A stretch of 64,000 nucleotides of DNA from Gp6-AA40 sp035263125 (GTDB lineage: Bacteria > Acidobacteriota > Vicinamibacteria > Vicinamibacterales > UBA2999), in NCBI GenBank assembly GCA_035263125.1, contig DATFRP010000324.1, forward strand, positions 32,444-96,443, written 5' to 3'. A model generated the notes under the pieces. The model was not told the origin of the DNA, did no database searches, and worked only from the letters and a program-made list of their open reading frames with translations. This document shows, in pieces, positions 34,722 to 42,731 of the stretch. A program made the position numbers and the translations under genes. Numbering within the stretch: the first letter of the stretch is position 1; each line of letters opens with the position of its first letter.

Positions 34722-36485
34722 TCAGCCCACGCCGAAGCGACGCTTCACGAGCGCGACGAGCGCCGCGCGGCGCCTGAACCGGCCACGCCGACGTTTGGCC
34801 GCCTCCCTGGCCGCTTTGAGCTCGCGCTTGCGCACCCGATCGGCATCGAGACGCTCGCTCCGCTCCCGCAGCTCGGCCTCGCGCGCGAGCGCGGCGCGGC
34901 GCGCCTTCTCCAGTCGCTGTGTGTCGCGCTCGCTGCTCAAACGGCGGTGCGTCTCCTCGCGATCGCGCCGATGTCGATCGCGGCGCCCGGCCTGCTGCAG
35001 CTCCGCGACGGTGCGATCGGAGGGGCGGTCGATCCGAGCGACGGCCGACGCCACGGCACCCGCGATCGGGCCGAGCGCCACGCGCATTACCGGCGCCCAC
35101 CGCGGCTCCCTCGCCGGTGCCGCCACCGGCGATCGCCCGAACGCCTCGATCGCCTCGACGAAGCTGTCGGTCGCGGACCGCCGGATTCCGTGCGGCCGAA
35201 TGAACGCCTCGACGAAGCGGTTGTGCCGATGCGGGTTGGGCGCTTCCGCCAGCGAGGCGGCCAGTTGCGTGCGATGCTCGTCGAAGTCTCGCGCGGCGCG
35301 CACCAGTCCGCCGCCGACCGAGAACAGGTAGGAGAAGTGATACAGGCTCGACTGGCGATCGATGAACTCCGGCAGCACGATCGTATGCACGGGCTTGCCG
35401 AGGATCGATGCTTCGAGAAACACGCTGGTCAGCAGCCCGACCACCGCCGCGCTGTGGTACAGCGAATCGAAATAGTCCTCCTTCGAGCGCTCGTCGAGCG
35501 GATGCGATCCGTACAGCGTCACATCCGGCAGTTCCGACAGATCGATCGACTTCCACTCGGTGAGCCGCTGCGGATGCGGCCGGATCAGGATCGACGCCGA
35601 CCGCAGCACCGGATCGGTGCTGGCGCGGATTTCCGTCACCCAGCGGCGCACGAACTCCGCTTCGCAGGGCGCTTCCGGCGTCAGCGTCGAACACGCATAC
35701 AGCAGCAAGGGCCGATCGGGCGGGAGTCCGACGGCCGCGCAGAACGACTGCCGATCCCGCGCCGGCCGCCGATCGAACCACTGGTCGTAGCACTGTGCGC
35801 CGGTCACCGTGACGCGATCGGCCGGAATGCTGTGCAGGTCCACCGCTTCCTGCTGCTGGGTCCGGTTCCAGACGAACACGCGATCGGGAAGCTCCGCCAG
35901 CCGCGCCTTGCTCGACAGGTGATCCCAGCTTGCGACGCACACGCCCGTTCGCACACCCATCGCCCGGCCGCTGCGAACGATCTCGATCTGCGAGGAACCG
36001 AGCCTGATCACGGGCGTGGCGAGCAGCACATCGGGCTGACGCTCACGAATCAGTCGATCGAGCGCCGGCTCACGCGGCAGCGCGCGCTCGACTGCGCGAA
36101 GCGCGCCCGAGAGGAGGCGGCGTCCCGGCGCAGCGCGCACGAGCGGCCAGTCCGTGATCCGCCGCAAGACCGCGGGCATGCGCTCGCCGACCAGCCGCCG
36201 CTGCCTCGGCACCTGCGCATACATCGGCGTGCTGTAGCGAAGGTAGTCGAGCCAGATGCGAACCATCGACGCCAGCGCGGTCCACCGCCCGACGTGCACC
36301 TCCTCCCAGATCCACCGAATCTGCGGCACGTCCGCGAGGATCCGTTCCGGCGCGCTCGCGGTGCCCGGTACGTCGCGCCTGCGCGCCACGATCTCGATCT
36401 CGTGCCCGGCGCGTGCGAGCTGACGAAGCGCCGAGTCGTACATCCGCAGCGAGCCGAGGTGGCGCATCGAGAAGAGCACGCGCAT
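34722..36485 (-). CDS. family 1 GT-B-like protein with basic tail, tandem duplicate
   Basis: 587 residues. MRVLFSMRHLGSLRMYD, SWDHLSSKARL from 186, FVWNRTQQQEA, VTGAQCYDQWF, RPHPQR near 302, then a diverged acceptor loop: VGLLTSVFLEASILGKP instead of the usual GLNTSAFxEAAIxGRP, so Asn is replaced by Leu. If the NTS loop contacts substrate, this copy may be altered in specificity or activity. The C-terminal 110 residues are a charged, Arg-rich helix ending near KRRGRFRRR. ATG at 36485, four bases after the preceding stop. Confidence 0.7.
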   Translation of the reverse strand: MRVLFSMRHLGSLRMYDSALRQLARAGHEIEIVARRRDVPGTASAPERILADVPQIRWIWEEVHVGRWTALASMVRIWLDYLRYSTPMYAQVPRQRRLVGERMPAVLRRITDWPLVRAAPGRRLLSGALRAVERALPREPALDRLIRERQPDVLLATPVIRLGSSQIEIVRSGRAMGVRTGVCVASWDHLSSKARLAELPDRVFVWNRTQQQEAVDLHSIPADRVTVTGAQCYDQWFDRRPARDRQSFCAAVGLPPDRPLLLYACSTLTPEAPCEAEFVRRWVTEIRASTDPVLRSASILIRPHPQRLTEWKSIDLSELPDVTLYGSHPLDERSKEDYFDSLYHSAAVVGLLTSVFLEASILGKPVHTIVLPEFIDRQSSLYHFSYLFSVGGGLVRAARDFDEHRTQLAASLAEAPNPHRHNRFVEAFIRPHGIRRSATDSFVEAIEAFGRSPVAAPAREPRWAPVMRVALGPIAGAVASAVARIDRPSDRTVAELQQAGRRDRHRRDREETHRRLSSERDTQRLEKARRAALAREAELRERSERLDADRVRKRELKAAREAAKRRRGRFRRRAALVALVKRRFGVG

Positions 36486-36489
36486 CGCG

Positions 36490-38208
36490 TCAGGCCGCCT
36501 CGTCCGGCTCGTCGCTGCGCGAGGCGAGCATCGAGCCGATCGCCCTCTTCGCGCGATGCAGCGTCCAGCGCGCGGGCCGGATCATCAAGAGCCGTATCCC
36601 AGCCCACGCGAACGACAGCACGCGGCGGGGCATCCGCCGGACGACCCGCGCCCCGTAGACCGCCCGCGAGATCACGCCGCGCATCATCAGGCGGGCCGGC
36701 CTGATCCAATGCAGAATGACGGCGCGCCGTTTGGCCGGCTCCAGCATCCACAACGTGAAGATCATCGCCACCGGCGCAAGCACGACCCGCACCGCCCGAG
36801 CCGACAGCGACGGCGCGGCCGGCGTCACCGGCGGCCCGGCGACGTACCGCTCGATCTCGTCGACCAGACGGGGCGTCGCGACGACGTCGAGCCCGTGAGG
36901 GCGCACGAACGCCTGCACGAAGCCCCGCAGCTTCCGCGCCGACGACTCGCGATCGGCACGCACCGCCGTCAATTGCGCGACGTGCGTCGCGAGATCGCCG
37001 GACACGTACAGCAGCCCGCCCTCGACGTTCTTGAGATGCTGGAAGTGCAGCGTGCCGTCTTGCGTCGACTGGAACTCGGGCACCTGGACCGCGAAGACGG
37101 GCCGGCCGATGATCCCCGACTCGATCATTCCGCTCGTATTCACCCCGACGACGGCCTCGGCGAAGTACATCGAGTCGAAGTAGTCGTGGCGCGCGCCGGC
37201 GCCGATCGGGTTCACACCGACCTTCGGCCACAGGGCGACGTTGTCGAACTCGGCACCGAGATCGACGCCGCGCCACTGCTCGGAATTCTGCGGATGCGGA
37301 CGCACGAGCAGACCGGCCGAGCGCAGCCATGGATCGGACGCACCGCGGATCGCCGCCATCCACGAGCGCACGAATCCGACCTCGTGCGGTGCGATGAAGA
37401 TCGAGGAGCAGAGATAGAGGATCACCGGACGCGACGGATCGAGCCCGGCACGGGCGCAGAACGCCGCACGACCCAGCGACGGCGTCATCGCGAACCAGTG
37501 GTCGTAGGCCTGTGATCCGGTCACGACCACGCGTTCGGGCGGCACGCCGTGCAGCTCCACCGCTTCCTGCTTCTGGGCCTCGTTCCAGACCAGCACCCGG
37601 TCCGGCGCCTCGTGAATGAGCCCCTTGGTCGTGAGATGGTCCCAGCTTCCGATGCCGACGATGCTCTTGAGCCCGAGTTGGCGCGCGCAGCGCACGTGAT
37701 CGACCTGGTGCGATCGGAAGTACAGCAGCGGTGTGAGCAGCAGCAGGTCCGGCTTGACGCTCGAGAACAGCTCGGCGATCTCGGGCGGCGGCGGCAGCGC
37801 GCGGTCGACTGCACGAAACAGCTGCTGGAGCAGCGCGAGCCCCGCCCGTGTACCAAATGGCGGAATGCGTGGCAGCACGCGAGCGAAGGCCGGCGCCAGC
37901 GATGCGGCGCGCTCGCGAAGCTTGGGCGCGTCGTCCCAGCGCGAGTCGAGATAGCGCCAATAGTCGAGCGAGGCGCGAAGGCCGGTGCCGAGGCCGTACC
38001 AGAGCCGGTGCCGCGTCGACGGCAGCAGCCCCCAGGTCACGAGCGTCGGGTGCTCGGCCGCGAGCGCATCGGCCATGATCTGCCCATCGACGGTGTCGCC
38101 GCGCTCGGCCAGCAGATGCACGTGGTGCCCGCGCTCGGCCAGCAGCCGCACCGTCGACTGGAAGTTGCGCAGGAATCCGAAGCTGCTGGTCGAGAACAGG
38201 ATTCTCAT
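36490..38208 (-). CDS. family 1 GT-B-like protein, first gene of the long leftward run
   Basis: 572 residues. MRILFSTSSFGFLRNFQ, GSWDHLTTKG from 187, PDRVLVWNEAQKQEA, VTGSQAYDHWF (Ser for Ala), RPHPQN, and VNTSGMIESGIIGRP, where NTSG-ESG replaces NTSA-EAA. The C-terminal 130 residues hold a hydrophobic stretch (VVLAPVAMIFTLWML) and several amphipathic basic helices. ATG at 38208; only 59 bases separate it from the divergent gene 38268-39845, so its promoter must lie there or inside that gene. As the first gene of the run its expression sets the level for up to 28 followers, unless internal promoters exist. Confidence 0.72.
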   Translation of the reverse strand: MRILFSTSSFGFLRNFQSTVRLLAERGHHVHLLAERGDTVDGQIMADALAAEHPTLVTWGLLPSTRHRLWYGLGTGLRASLDYWRYLDSRWDDAPKLRERAASLAPAFARVLPRIPPFGTRAGLALLQQLFRAVDRALPPPPEIAELFSSVKPDLLLLTPLLYFRSHQVDHVRCARQLGLKSIVGIGSWDHLTTKGLIHEAPDRVLVWNEAQKQEAVELHGVPPERVVVTGSQAYDHWFAMTPSLGRAAFCARAGLDPSRPVILYLCSSIFIAPHEVGFVRSWMAAIRGASDPWLRSAGLLVRPHPQNSEQWRGVDLGAEFDNVALWPKVGVNPIGAGARHDYFDSMYFAEAVVGVNTSGMIESGIIGRPVFAVQVPEFQSTQDGTLHFQHLKNVEGGLLYVSGDLATHVAQLTAVRADRESSARKLRGFVQAFVRPHGLDVVATPRLVDEIERYVAGPPVTPAAPSLSARAVRVVLAPVAMIFTLWMLEPAKRRAVILHWIRPARLMMRGVISRAVYGARVVRRMPRRVLSFAWAGIRLLMIRPARWTLHRAKRAIGSMLASRSDEPDEAA

Positions 38209-38267
38209 CGAGCGGTTCCGGGCGCGAGCCTGCGATCGGGGCAAGGTAGAATCGTTTCGACTAACGC
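38209..38267. promoter_or_regulatory. divergent intergenic promoter region
   Basis: Fifty-nine bases between two divergent family 1 genes. On the plus strand TAGAAT at 38247-38252 is a fair -10 box; it would start transcription about ten bases before the GTG at 38268, giving a very short leader without a ribosome site. No matching -35 box is obvious. On the minus strand a GGA eight bases before the ATG at 38208 is the only ribosome-site hint and no good -10 is seen. Confidence 0.35.
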
Positions 38268-39845
38268 GTGCGAATCCTCTTTTCGGTCCGCAACCCTTCC
38301 TACATCCGCCACTACGAATCGGTCCTTCGCCGCCTGATGGAGCGCGGCCACAGCGTTCGGCTCGCCGTAGAGCGCTCGAAGAAGGAAGTGTGGCCCGCGT
38401 GGGTATACGCGCTCGCCGACCAATACCCCGCGCTGCAGATCGGCTCGTCGCCGTCGCTGCAGGAGGATCGCTGGTTCGAACTGGCGACGCGCCTGCGCCA
38501 GGCGCGCTTCTATTTGCGGTTCCTGGAGCCGAAGTACCGCGGCATGGGCGCGCTGCTTGGGCGCGCACGCAGCCGCGCGCCGCGGCTCGTGATCCTGCTC
38601 GCCGAGACTATCGGCATCGGCAGAGCCGGCCGGCGGATGCTCGCTGAGATTCTCGACTTCCTCGATCGCGCGACTCACACGCCGGCGCAGTTCCACGCCC
38701 ACCTTCGCGAGCAGCGGCCCGACCTCATCGTGCTCACGCCGCTGGTCGTCCTGCGCACGTCGCAGATCGATCTCGCCCGTGCCGCCATCGAGCTCGGCAT
38801 CCGGAACGTGTTCGCCGTTGCGAGCTGGGACAACCTGTCGAGCAAGGGCGAGCTGACGTTCGCGCCGCAGCAGATCCTGGTCTGGAACGAGGTGCAGCGA
38901 GGCGAACTGGCGGAGTTCCATGGCGTCGACTCCGCGCGCGTCGCGGTAACCGGTGCGCAACTCTTCGACGAATGGTTCGAGAAGCGGCCGTCGACCACGC
39001 GCGAGGAATTCTGCGCCCGTGTCGGGTTGCGCGCCGACCGCCCGATCGTGCTGTACGTCTGCTCGGCGCTGCTCGAGGGGAGTCCGCCCGAGCCGACGTT
39101 CGTCGAGCGATGGGCGCGTCAGCTTCGCGCGTCCGCGCGCCGGTCCGTACGCGACTGCGGCATCCTGATTCGGCCGCACTTCAAACGCGGCGACGAGTGG
39201 CGGTCGGTTCGATTCGACGGCCTCGACAACGTCGTGTGCTGGCCGCCGCTCGGCGCGGTACCCGCGGACGCAGGCTCCAAGACCGACTACTTCGACTCGC
39301 TCTTTCACGCCGCCGCCATCGTCGGGCTCAATACGAGCGCGATGATCGAGGCGGCGATCCTCGGCCGGCCGGTCCTCACCGTCCTGCTGCCCGAGTTCCG
39401 CGACAGCCAGGAAGGGACGGTGCACTTCCATTACTTGCTGCACGGTCCGAATGCGCTCCTGCGATCGACGCGCTCGCTCGATGCCCATACCGGCGATCTG
39501 GCCGAGGTGCTCGAACGGCCCGGCATCGACCGCGAACGCGTCGCTCGGTTCGTGCGGACGTTCGTCCGGCCGGCGCCGGTCGATGTGCCGGCGACGACGC
39601 GTTTCGTCGACAACCTCGAGGCACTGGCCGCGAGCCCGGCGCCTGAGCCGCAGCCCGAGGCGCGATGGACGCTCGCCCTGCGGCCGATCCTCCGCCCGTT
39701 CGCCGACGCGGCGGTGCGCCGCGTGCTGCGGCTCAAGGCCGAGCGGCGACACCGCAAGAACCGCGAACTCGAAGAGCATCGCCGGCAGCGGAAGCGAGCA
39801 AACAAAGCGGCAAAGAAGGCCGCCAAGCGTGCCGCGGCGGGATAG
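38268..39845 (+). CDS. family 1 GT-B-like protein, inverted copy
   Basis: 525 residues, the only family 1 gene on the plus strand. MRILFSVRNPSYIRHYE, SWDNLSSKG from 186, LVWNEVQRGELAEFHG, VTGAQLFDEWF, RPHF in place of RPHP, GLNTSAMIEAAILGRP, QEGTVHFHYL. The last 60 residues are a Lys/Arg-rich helix (KRANKAAKKAAKRAAAG). The change of RPHP to RPHF is unique among the eleven copies. The start is GTG at 38268 without a visible ribosome site. It is transcribed away from the long run and ends 53 bases before the convergent FkbM-like gene. Confidence 0.72.
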   Translation: MRILFSVRNPSYIRHYESVLRRLMERGHSVRLAVERSKKEVWPAWVYALADQYPALQIGSSPSLQEDRWFELATRLRQARFYLRFLEPKYRGMGALLGRARSRAPRLVILLAETIGIGRAGRRMLAEILDFLDRATHTPAQFHAHLREQRPDLIVLTPLVVLRTSQIDLARAAIELGIRNVFAVASWDNLSSKGELTFAPQQILVWNEVQRGELAEFHGVDSARVAVTGAQLFDEWFEKRPSTTREEFCARVGLRADRPIVLYVCSALLEGSPPEPTFVERWARQLRASARRSVRDCGILIRPHFKRGDEWRSVRFDGLDNVVCWPPLGAVPADAGSKTDYFDSLFHAAAIVGLNTSAMIEAAILGRPVLTVLLPEFRDSQEGTVHFHYLLHGPNALLRSTRSLDAHTGDLAEVLERPGIDRERVARFVRTFVRPAPVDVPATTRFVDNLEALAASPAPEPQPEARWTLALRPILRPFADAAVRRVLRLKAERRHRKNRELEEHRRQRKRANKAAKKAAKRAAAG

Positions 39846-39898
39846 GGACCGGCGCGCCTCTGACAGCGCAGTCGTCCCGAGTCGGGCCGCCCTCTCCA

Positions 39899-40900
39899 CT
39901 AGACGTCCACCAATGGGAGCCGCAGCCTCTCGACCGCGGCGTAGATGTCGGTGCACACTTCGGCATCCTCGAGATCGGTGCGGCTCCGAAGCGGCTTGAA
40001 CGCTTCGCGAGGCGTGACGCCTTCAGTCCCGGGCGCCACATCGTCGCGGAGGAAGAATGCGTTGACGCCGGCGTTCTCACACGCCACGAGCCGGTACCCT
40101 TTCGTCCGCGCCAGCGCCTCGAGCGCAGCCAGCGACGCGCCGCCATAGCCCTTGGGCGTCGAATCAAGCGATTGATTCGGGGGAATCGTCACGCGGCGTT
40201 CAGGTCCGAAGAGCGCGTTGTACTCGAGCACCAGCACTCGCGCGGATACGGCGGTGAGCGCCTCGAGTACCCAATAGTCGTAGCTGTCGATGTCGATCGA
40301 CAGCAGATCCACGTCCCCGCCGTAGCCGTGGTCCGTGAGGATCGCGTTGACGTTCTGCGGATCGACGCGCTCGCGCACCACCGTGACGCCGCGGTTGCCG
40401 GCAAACTTGCGGCGCGCGAGCTCCACCGAGGCCGCCGACAGCTCGATCATCAAGCCCGACCAGCCGCAATCGTGCGCCAGGCTCGCGGCCGTGCCGCCCG
40501 ACTTGCCCGATCCGATCTCGACGAACCGGCGGCGGCCCCAACCCGCACGCTCGAGCAGCGCGTAGAGAATGCCGTCTTCTTCGTTCTGCGAGCGCAGGCG
40601 GAAGCGGCGCGCGTTAAGCGCGTGCGACGGCGGCAGACGATCAAGTGGCAGACACACGTGACGCACGAGCGCCGAGAGCTGGTGGTTGAAGATCTTCCGC
40701 CACTTCGACTCCGTCTTCGCGCCGTCGTCGACGCGCGCCATGAGGCGCTCCTGATCGCGCAGCAGCCGCTTGATCTGATCAGCGGTGCGGCGCTGTTGTG
40801 CCTCGAGACGCTCGATCGCGTCCAGCAGTGCCTGCACGTCGGTGTGCCGATCGCCATGATCGGGTGCGCGCGAGGCGCCCAGCCAGGTCTTCAGACCCAT
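39899..40900 (-). CDS. FkbM-like methyltransferase with N-terminal coiled coil
   Basis: 333 residues. A coiled coil is likely at about 20-60 (ALLDAIERLEAQQRR heptads). The Rossmann part begins with RSQNEEDGILYALL, then FVEIGSGKSGGTAAS (motif I variant with SGKSGG), LMIELSAASVELARR, and VDLLSIDIDSYDYWVLEAL, which matches the D-x-D/E region before the C-terminal strand of FkbM-type O-methyltransferases. The likely substrate is a hydroxyl of the exported glycan. The last gene of the export operon, 38 bases after the dioxygenase gene. Other class I methyltransferase subfamilies remain possible. Confidence 0.7.
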   Translation of the reverse strand: MGLKTWLGASRAPDHGDRHTDVQALLDAIERLEAQQRRTADQIKRLLRDQERLMARVDDGAKTESKWRKIFNHQLSALVRHVCLPLDRLPPSHALNARRFRLRSQNEEDGILYALLERAGWGRRRFVEIGSGKSGGTAASLAHDCGWSGLMIELSAASVELARRKFAGNRGVTVVRERVDPQNVNAILTDHGYGGDVDLLSIDIDSYDYWVLEALTAVSARVLVLEYNALFGPERRVTIPPNQSLDSTPKGYGGASLAALEALARTKGYRLVACENAGVNAFFLRDDVAPGTEGVTPREAFKPLRSRTDLEDAEVCTDIYAAVERLRLPLVDV

Positions 40901-40938
40901 ACGCTGCTCCTCACGAACCGGATCGGCGGCATGTGCCG

Positions 40939-41862
40939 CTACCAGAGATCACCGTGGTCTCCGGTCAGCACCGCTCGCTGCAGCGAAGTGTGCGCCCCGT
41001 TCGCCAGATGAGCAAGAGCGCCTCGCGTGCCATGCGGTGCCACGAATGCAAACGGTGAGAGGTACTGGGCCATCGCGACCAGGCGGGGTCCCGCGCCCGC
41101 TCGGACGCGCGAGCCGTAATGAAAACAGCGGCTCGTGTCGACCAGACACATCGTCCCCGGCGGCCCCACGAGCTCGACCGGCGGCTTCACACCACCAATC
41201 GCCGCGACCTGCTCGTCGTCGAGCCGATCGATGTAGGTGTAGTGCGTTGCCCGTCGCACCCGATCCGAGGAGGCGGCATCGAGGATCGTCAGCGGTCCGT
41301 TGTCGTTCCCGACCTCGCTGCACAGCAAGAAGATCTTCAACTGACGCACGTCGTCGGCGTCACAGTGATAGAGCTGGCTGCTGATCGGCTCGCGATCGAC
41401 TGCGCCCGAGTAGAACACCTGGAGCGAACGCAGTATCGGGACCGTCCCGATGTACGCAATCACCGCGTCGAGCAGGTCGGGGCGCAGCGCGAGCAGCAGC
41501 AGCGGATGATCGGCGGTGAGTGTCGAGAGATCGAGAAGGTTCACGAGGAACTGCTTGTCGGCGTGCGCCTTGCGACGCTCGCGCAGCACGTCCTCGCTTT
41601 TGCCGGCCAGGCTCACGCATCGCTGCGCAGCCGCGTCGGCCTCGGGGAACGCGCCCGCGTGAAACAGGCGATAGCCGTCGTCGTCTCGAACGGCGACGCC
41701 GGCGGCGGGCGAGACGCTCGTCGCGACTCGGCGCCGCGCCCAGTAGCTCTTCGGCGCCAGAAGACGGCGGCCCACGATGTACGCCCGGCGCGCGCCATCG
41801 CCCCGGCCGCGGACGTACTTGGCGAGGCGCGAGGAGAAGGTCGGAGGGCGGCTCGCGCTCAC
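40939..41862 (-). CDS. PhyH-like Fe(II)/2-oxoglutarate dioxygenase
   Basis: 307 residues. LYHCDADDVRQLKIFL gives the HxD pair (His166, Asp168), and the distal His248 (RCFHYG) with Arg260 (GPRLV) completes a phytanoyl-CoA-dioxygenase-type iron and 2-oxoglutarate site. It would hydroxylate or oxidise an organic substrate. Its position in the Wzm/Wzt operon (GTGA overlap with wzm) suggests a glycan or lipid-carrier modification. The start is GTG at 41862. The first 45 residues are basic without a signal peptide. The family assignment rests on the metal motif and spacing, so it is good but not certain. Confidence 0.7.
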   Translation of the reverse strand: MSASRPPTFSSRLAKYVRGRGDGARRAYIVGRRLLAPKSYWARRRVATSVSPAAGVAVRDDDGYRLFHAGAFPEADAAAQRCVSLAGKSEDVLRERRKAHADKQFLVNLLDLSTLTADHPLLLLALRPDLLDAVIAYIGTVPILRSLQVFYSGAVDREPISSQLYHCDADDVRQLKIFLLCSEVGNDNGPLTILDAASSDRVRRATHYTYIDRLDDEQVAAIGGVKPPVELVGPPGTMCLVDTSRCFHYGSRVRAGAGPRLVAMAQYLSPFAFVAPHGTRGALAHLANGAHTSLQRAVLTGDHGDLW

Positions 41863-42731
41863 GACTTGTCAGCCGCGTTCCGTTCGGCCCGCGAGAAGAA
41901 GAGCAGCCCGGAGATCAGGGTGAACAGCGCCACGCCCCAGGCAGTGAGCAACTGCCGGGAGTCGATGGAGCCGAGGTTGATCAGCCCGATCTTGAAGCTC
42001 TCGACCGACGCCGTCATCGGATTGAGCGTGAACGCCCAGCGATATTTCGCGGGCACCGAGTCGAGCGAATAGACCACAGGCGTGAGGAAGAGCCAGAACC
42101 CCAGGACGTAGTTCAAGGTGAAACGTACGTCGCGCGCAATCAGCGCCGGCACTGACGTCCACAACGCGATCCCGAGCGACAGGAGCCAGGCCAACGCAAA
42201 CCCCTGCACGGCCCAGCCGACCTGGAGCGGATGGAAGAACCAGATGCCGCGCGTCCACCGGTAGTAGACGAACGCCACGATGATGACCCCGAGATGGATC
42301 ACGAACGTCATGAGCGCAGGCGCGACCATCGCGATCGGAAGGATCAGGCGCGGAATGTAGATGCGCGAGAGCATGCCGCGATTCAGCTCGAGGCTGCGCG
42401 TGCCCCACATCAGACTGCTCGCGAAGAACTCCCACACGCTGGTGCCGACGGCCAGGAACAGAAAGTACGGAACCTGCCCGCCCGGCGCGACGCCGAGCAC
42501 GCCGCCGAAGACGAGCGTGCTCACCAGCAACGGGAACAGCGGACGGATGAACAACCAGGCAACACCCAGGACGGTTCGTCGATACAACTTCTGGAATGAT
42601 CGCAGCGCGAAGAACCGCAACAGGCGCCGGTACTGCCAGACGTCCCTGGCGATGGCGCGCACCCCTTCGCCGCGAGGCTCGATGACCCACTCGTCGCCTG
42701 TGAGCGTCTTCGGCATCGGCACCTCGGACAT
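41859..42731 (-). CDS. wzm: polysaccharide ABC exporter permease (Wzm)
   Basis: 290 residues with six hydrophobic segments after a cytoplasmic N-terminus, of the ABC-2/KpsM-RfbA type: RSFQKLYRRTVLGVAWLFIRPL near 45-65, a PYFLFLAVGTSVWEFFA segment, LNRGMLSRIYIPRLILP, and FLTPVVYSLDSVP-KYRW-LNPMT toward the end, all typical of O-antigen and capsule export permeases. With Wzt it moves the undecaprenyl-linked chain across the inner membrane. The ATG at 42731 overlaps the wzt stop by one base (TGATG). An upstream frame extension is spurious. Confidence 0.9.
   Translation of the reverse strand: MSEVPMPKTLTGDEWVIEPRGEGVRAIARDVWQYRRLLRFFALRSFQKLYRRTVLGVAWLFIRPLFPLLVSTLVFGGVLGVAPGGQVPYFLFLAVGTSVWEFFASSLMWGTRSLELNRGMLSRIYIPRLILPIAMVAPALMTFVIHLGVIIVAFVYYRWTRGIWFFHPLQVGWAVQGFALAWLLSLGIALWTSVPALIARDVRFTLNYVLGFWLFLTPVVYSLDSVPAKYRWAFTLNPMTASVESFKIGLINLGSIDSRQLLTAWGVALFTLISGLLFFSRAERNAADKS

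Noticed and set aside
34458..36704. Plus-strand frame of 748 codons
   Set aside because: Shadow of the two family 1 genes on the minus strand; no ribosome site or recognisable motif.
39876..39886. CCCGA-G-TCGGG as a terminator between convergent genes
   Set aside because: The loop is one base, so the hairpin cannot form as drawn, and no T-run follows.
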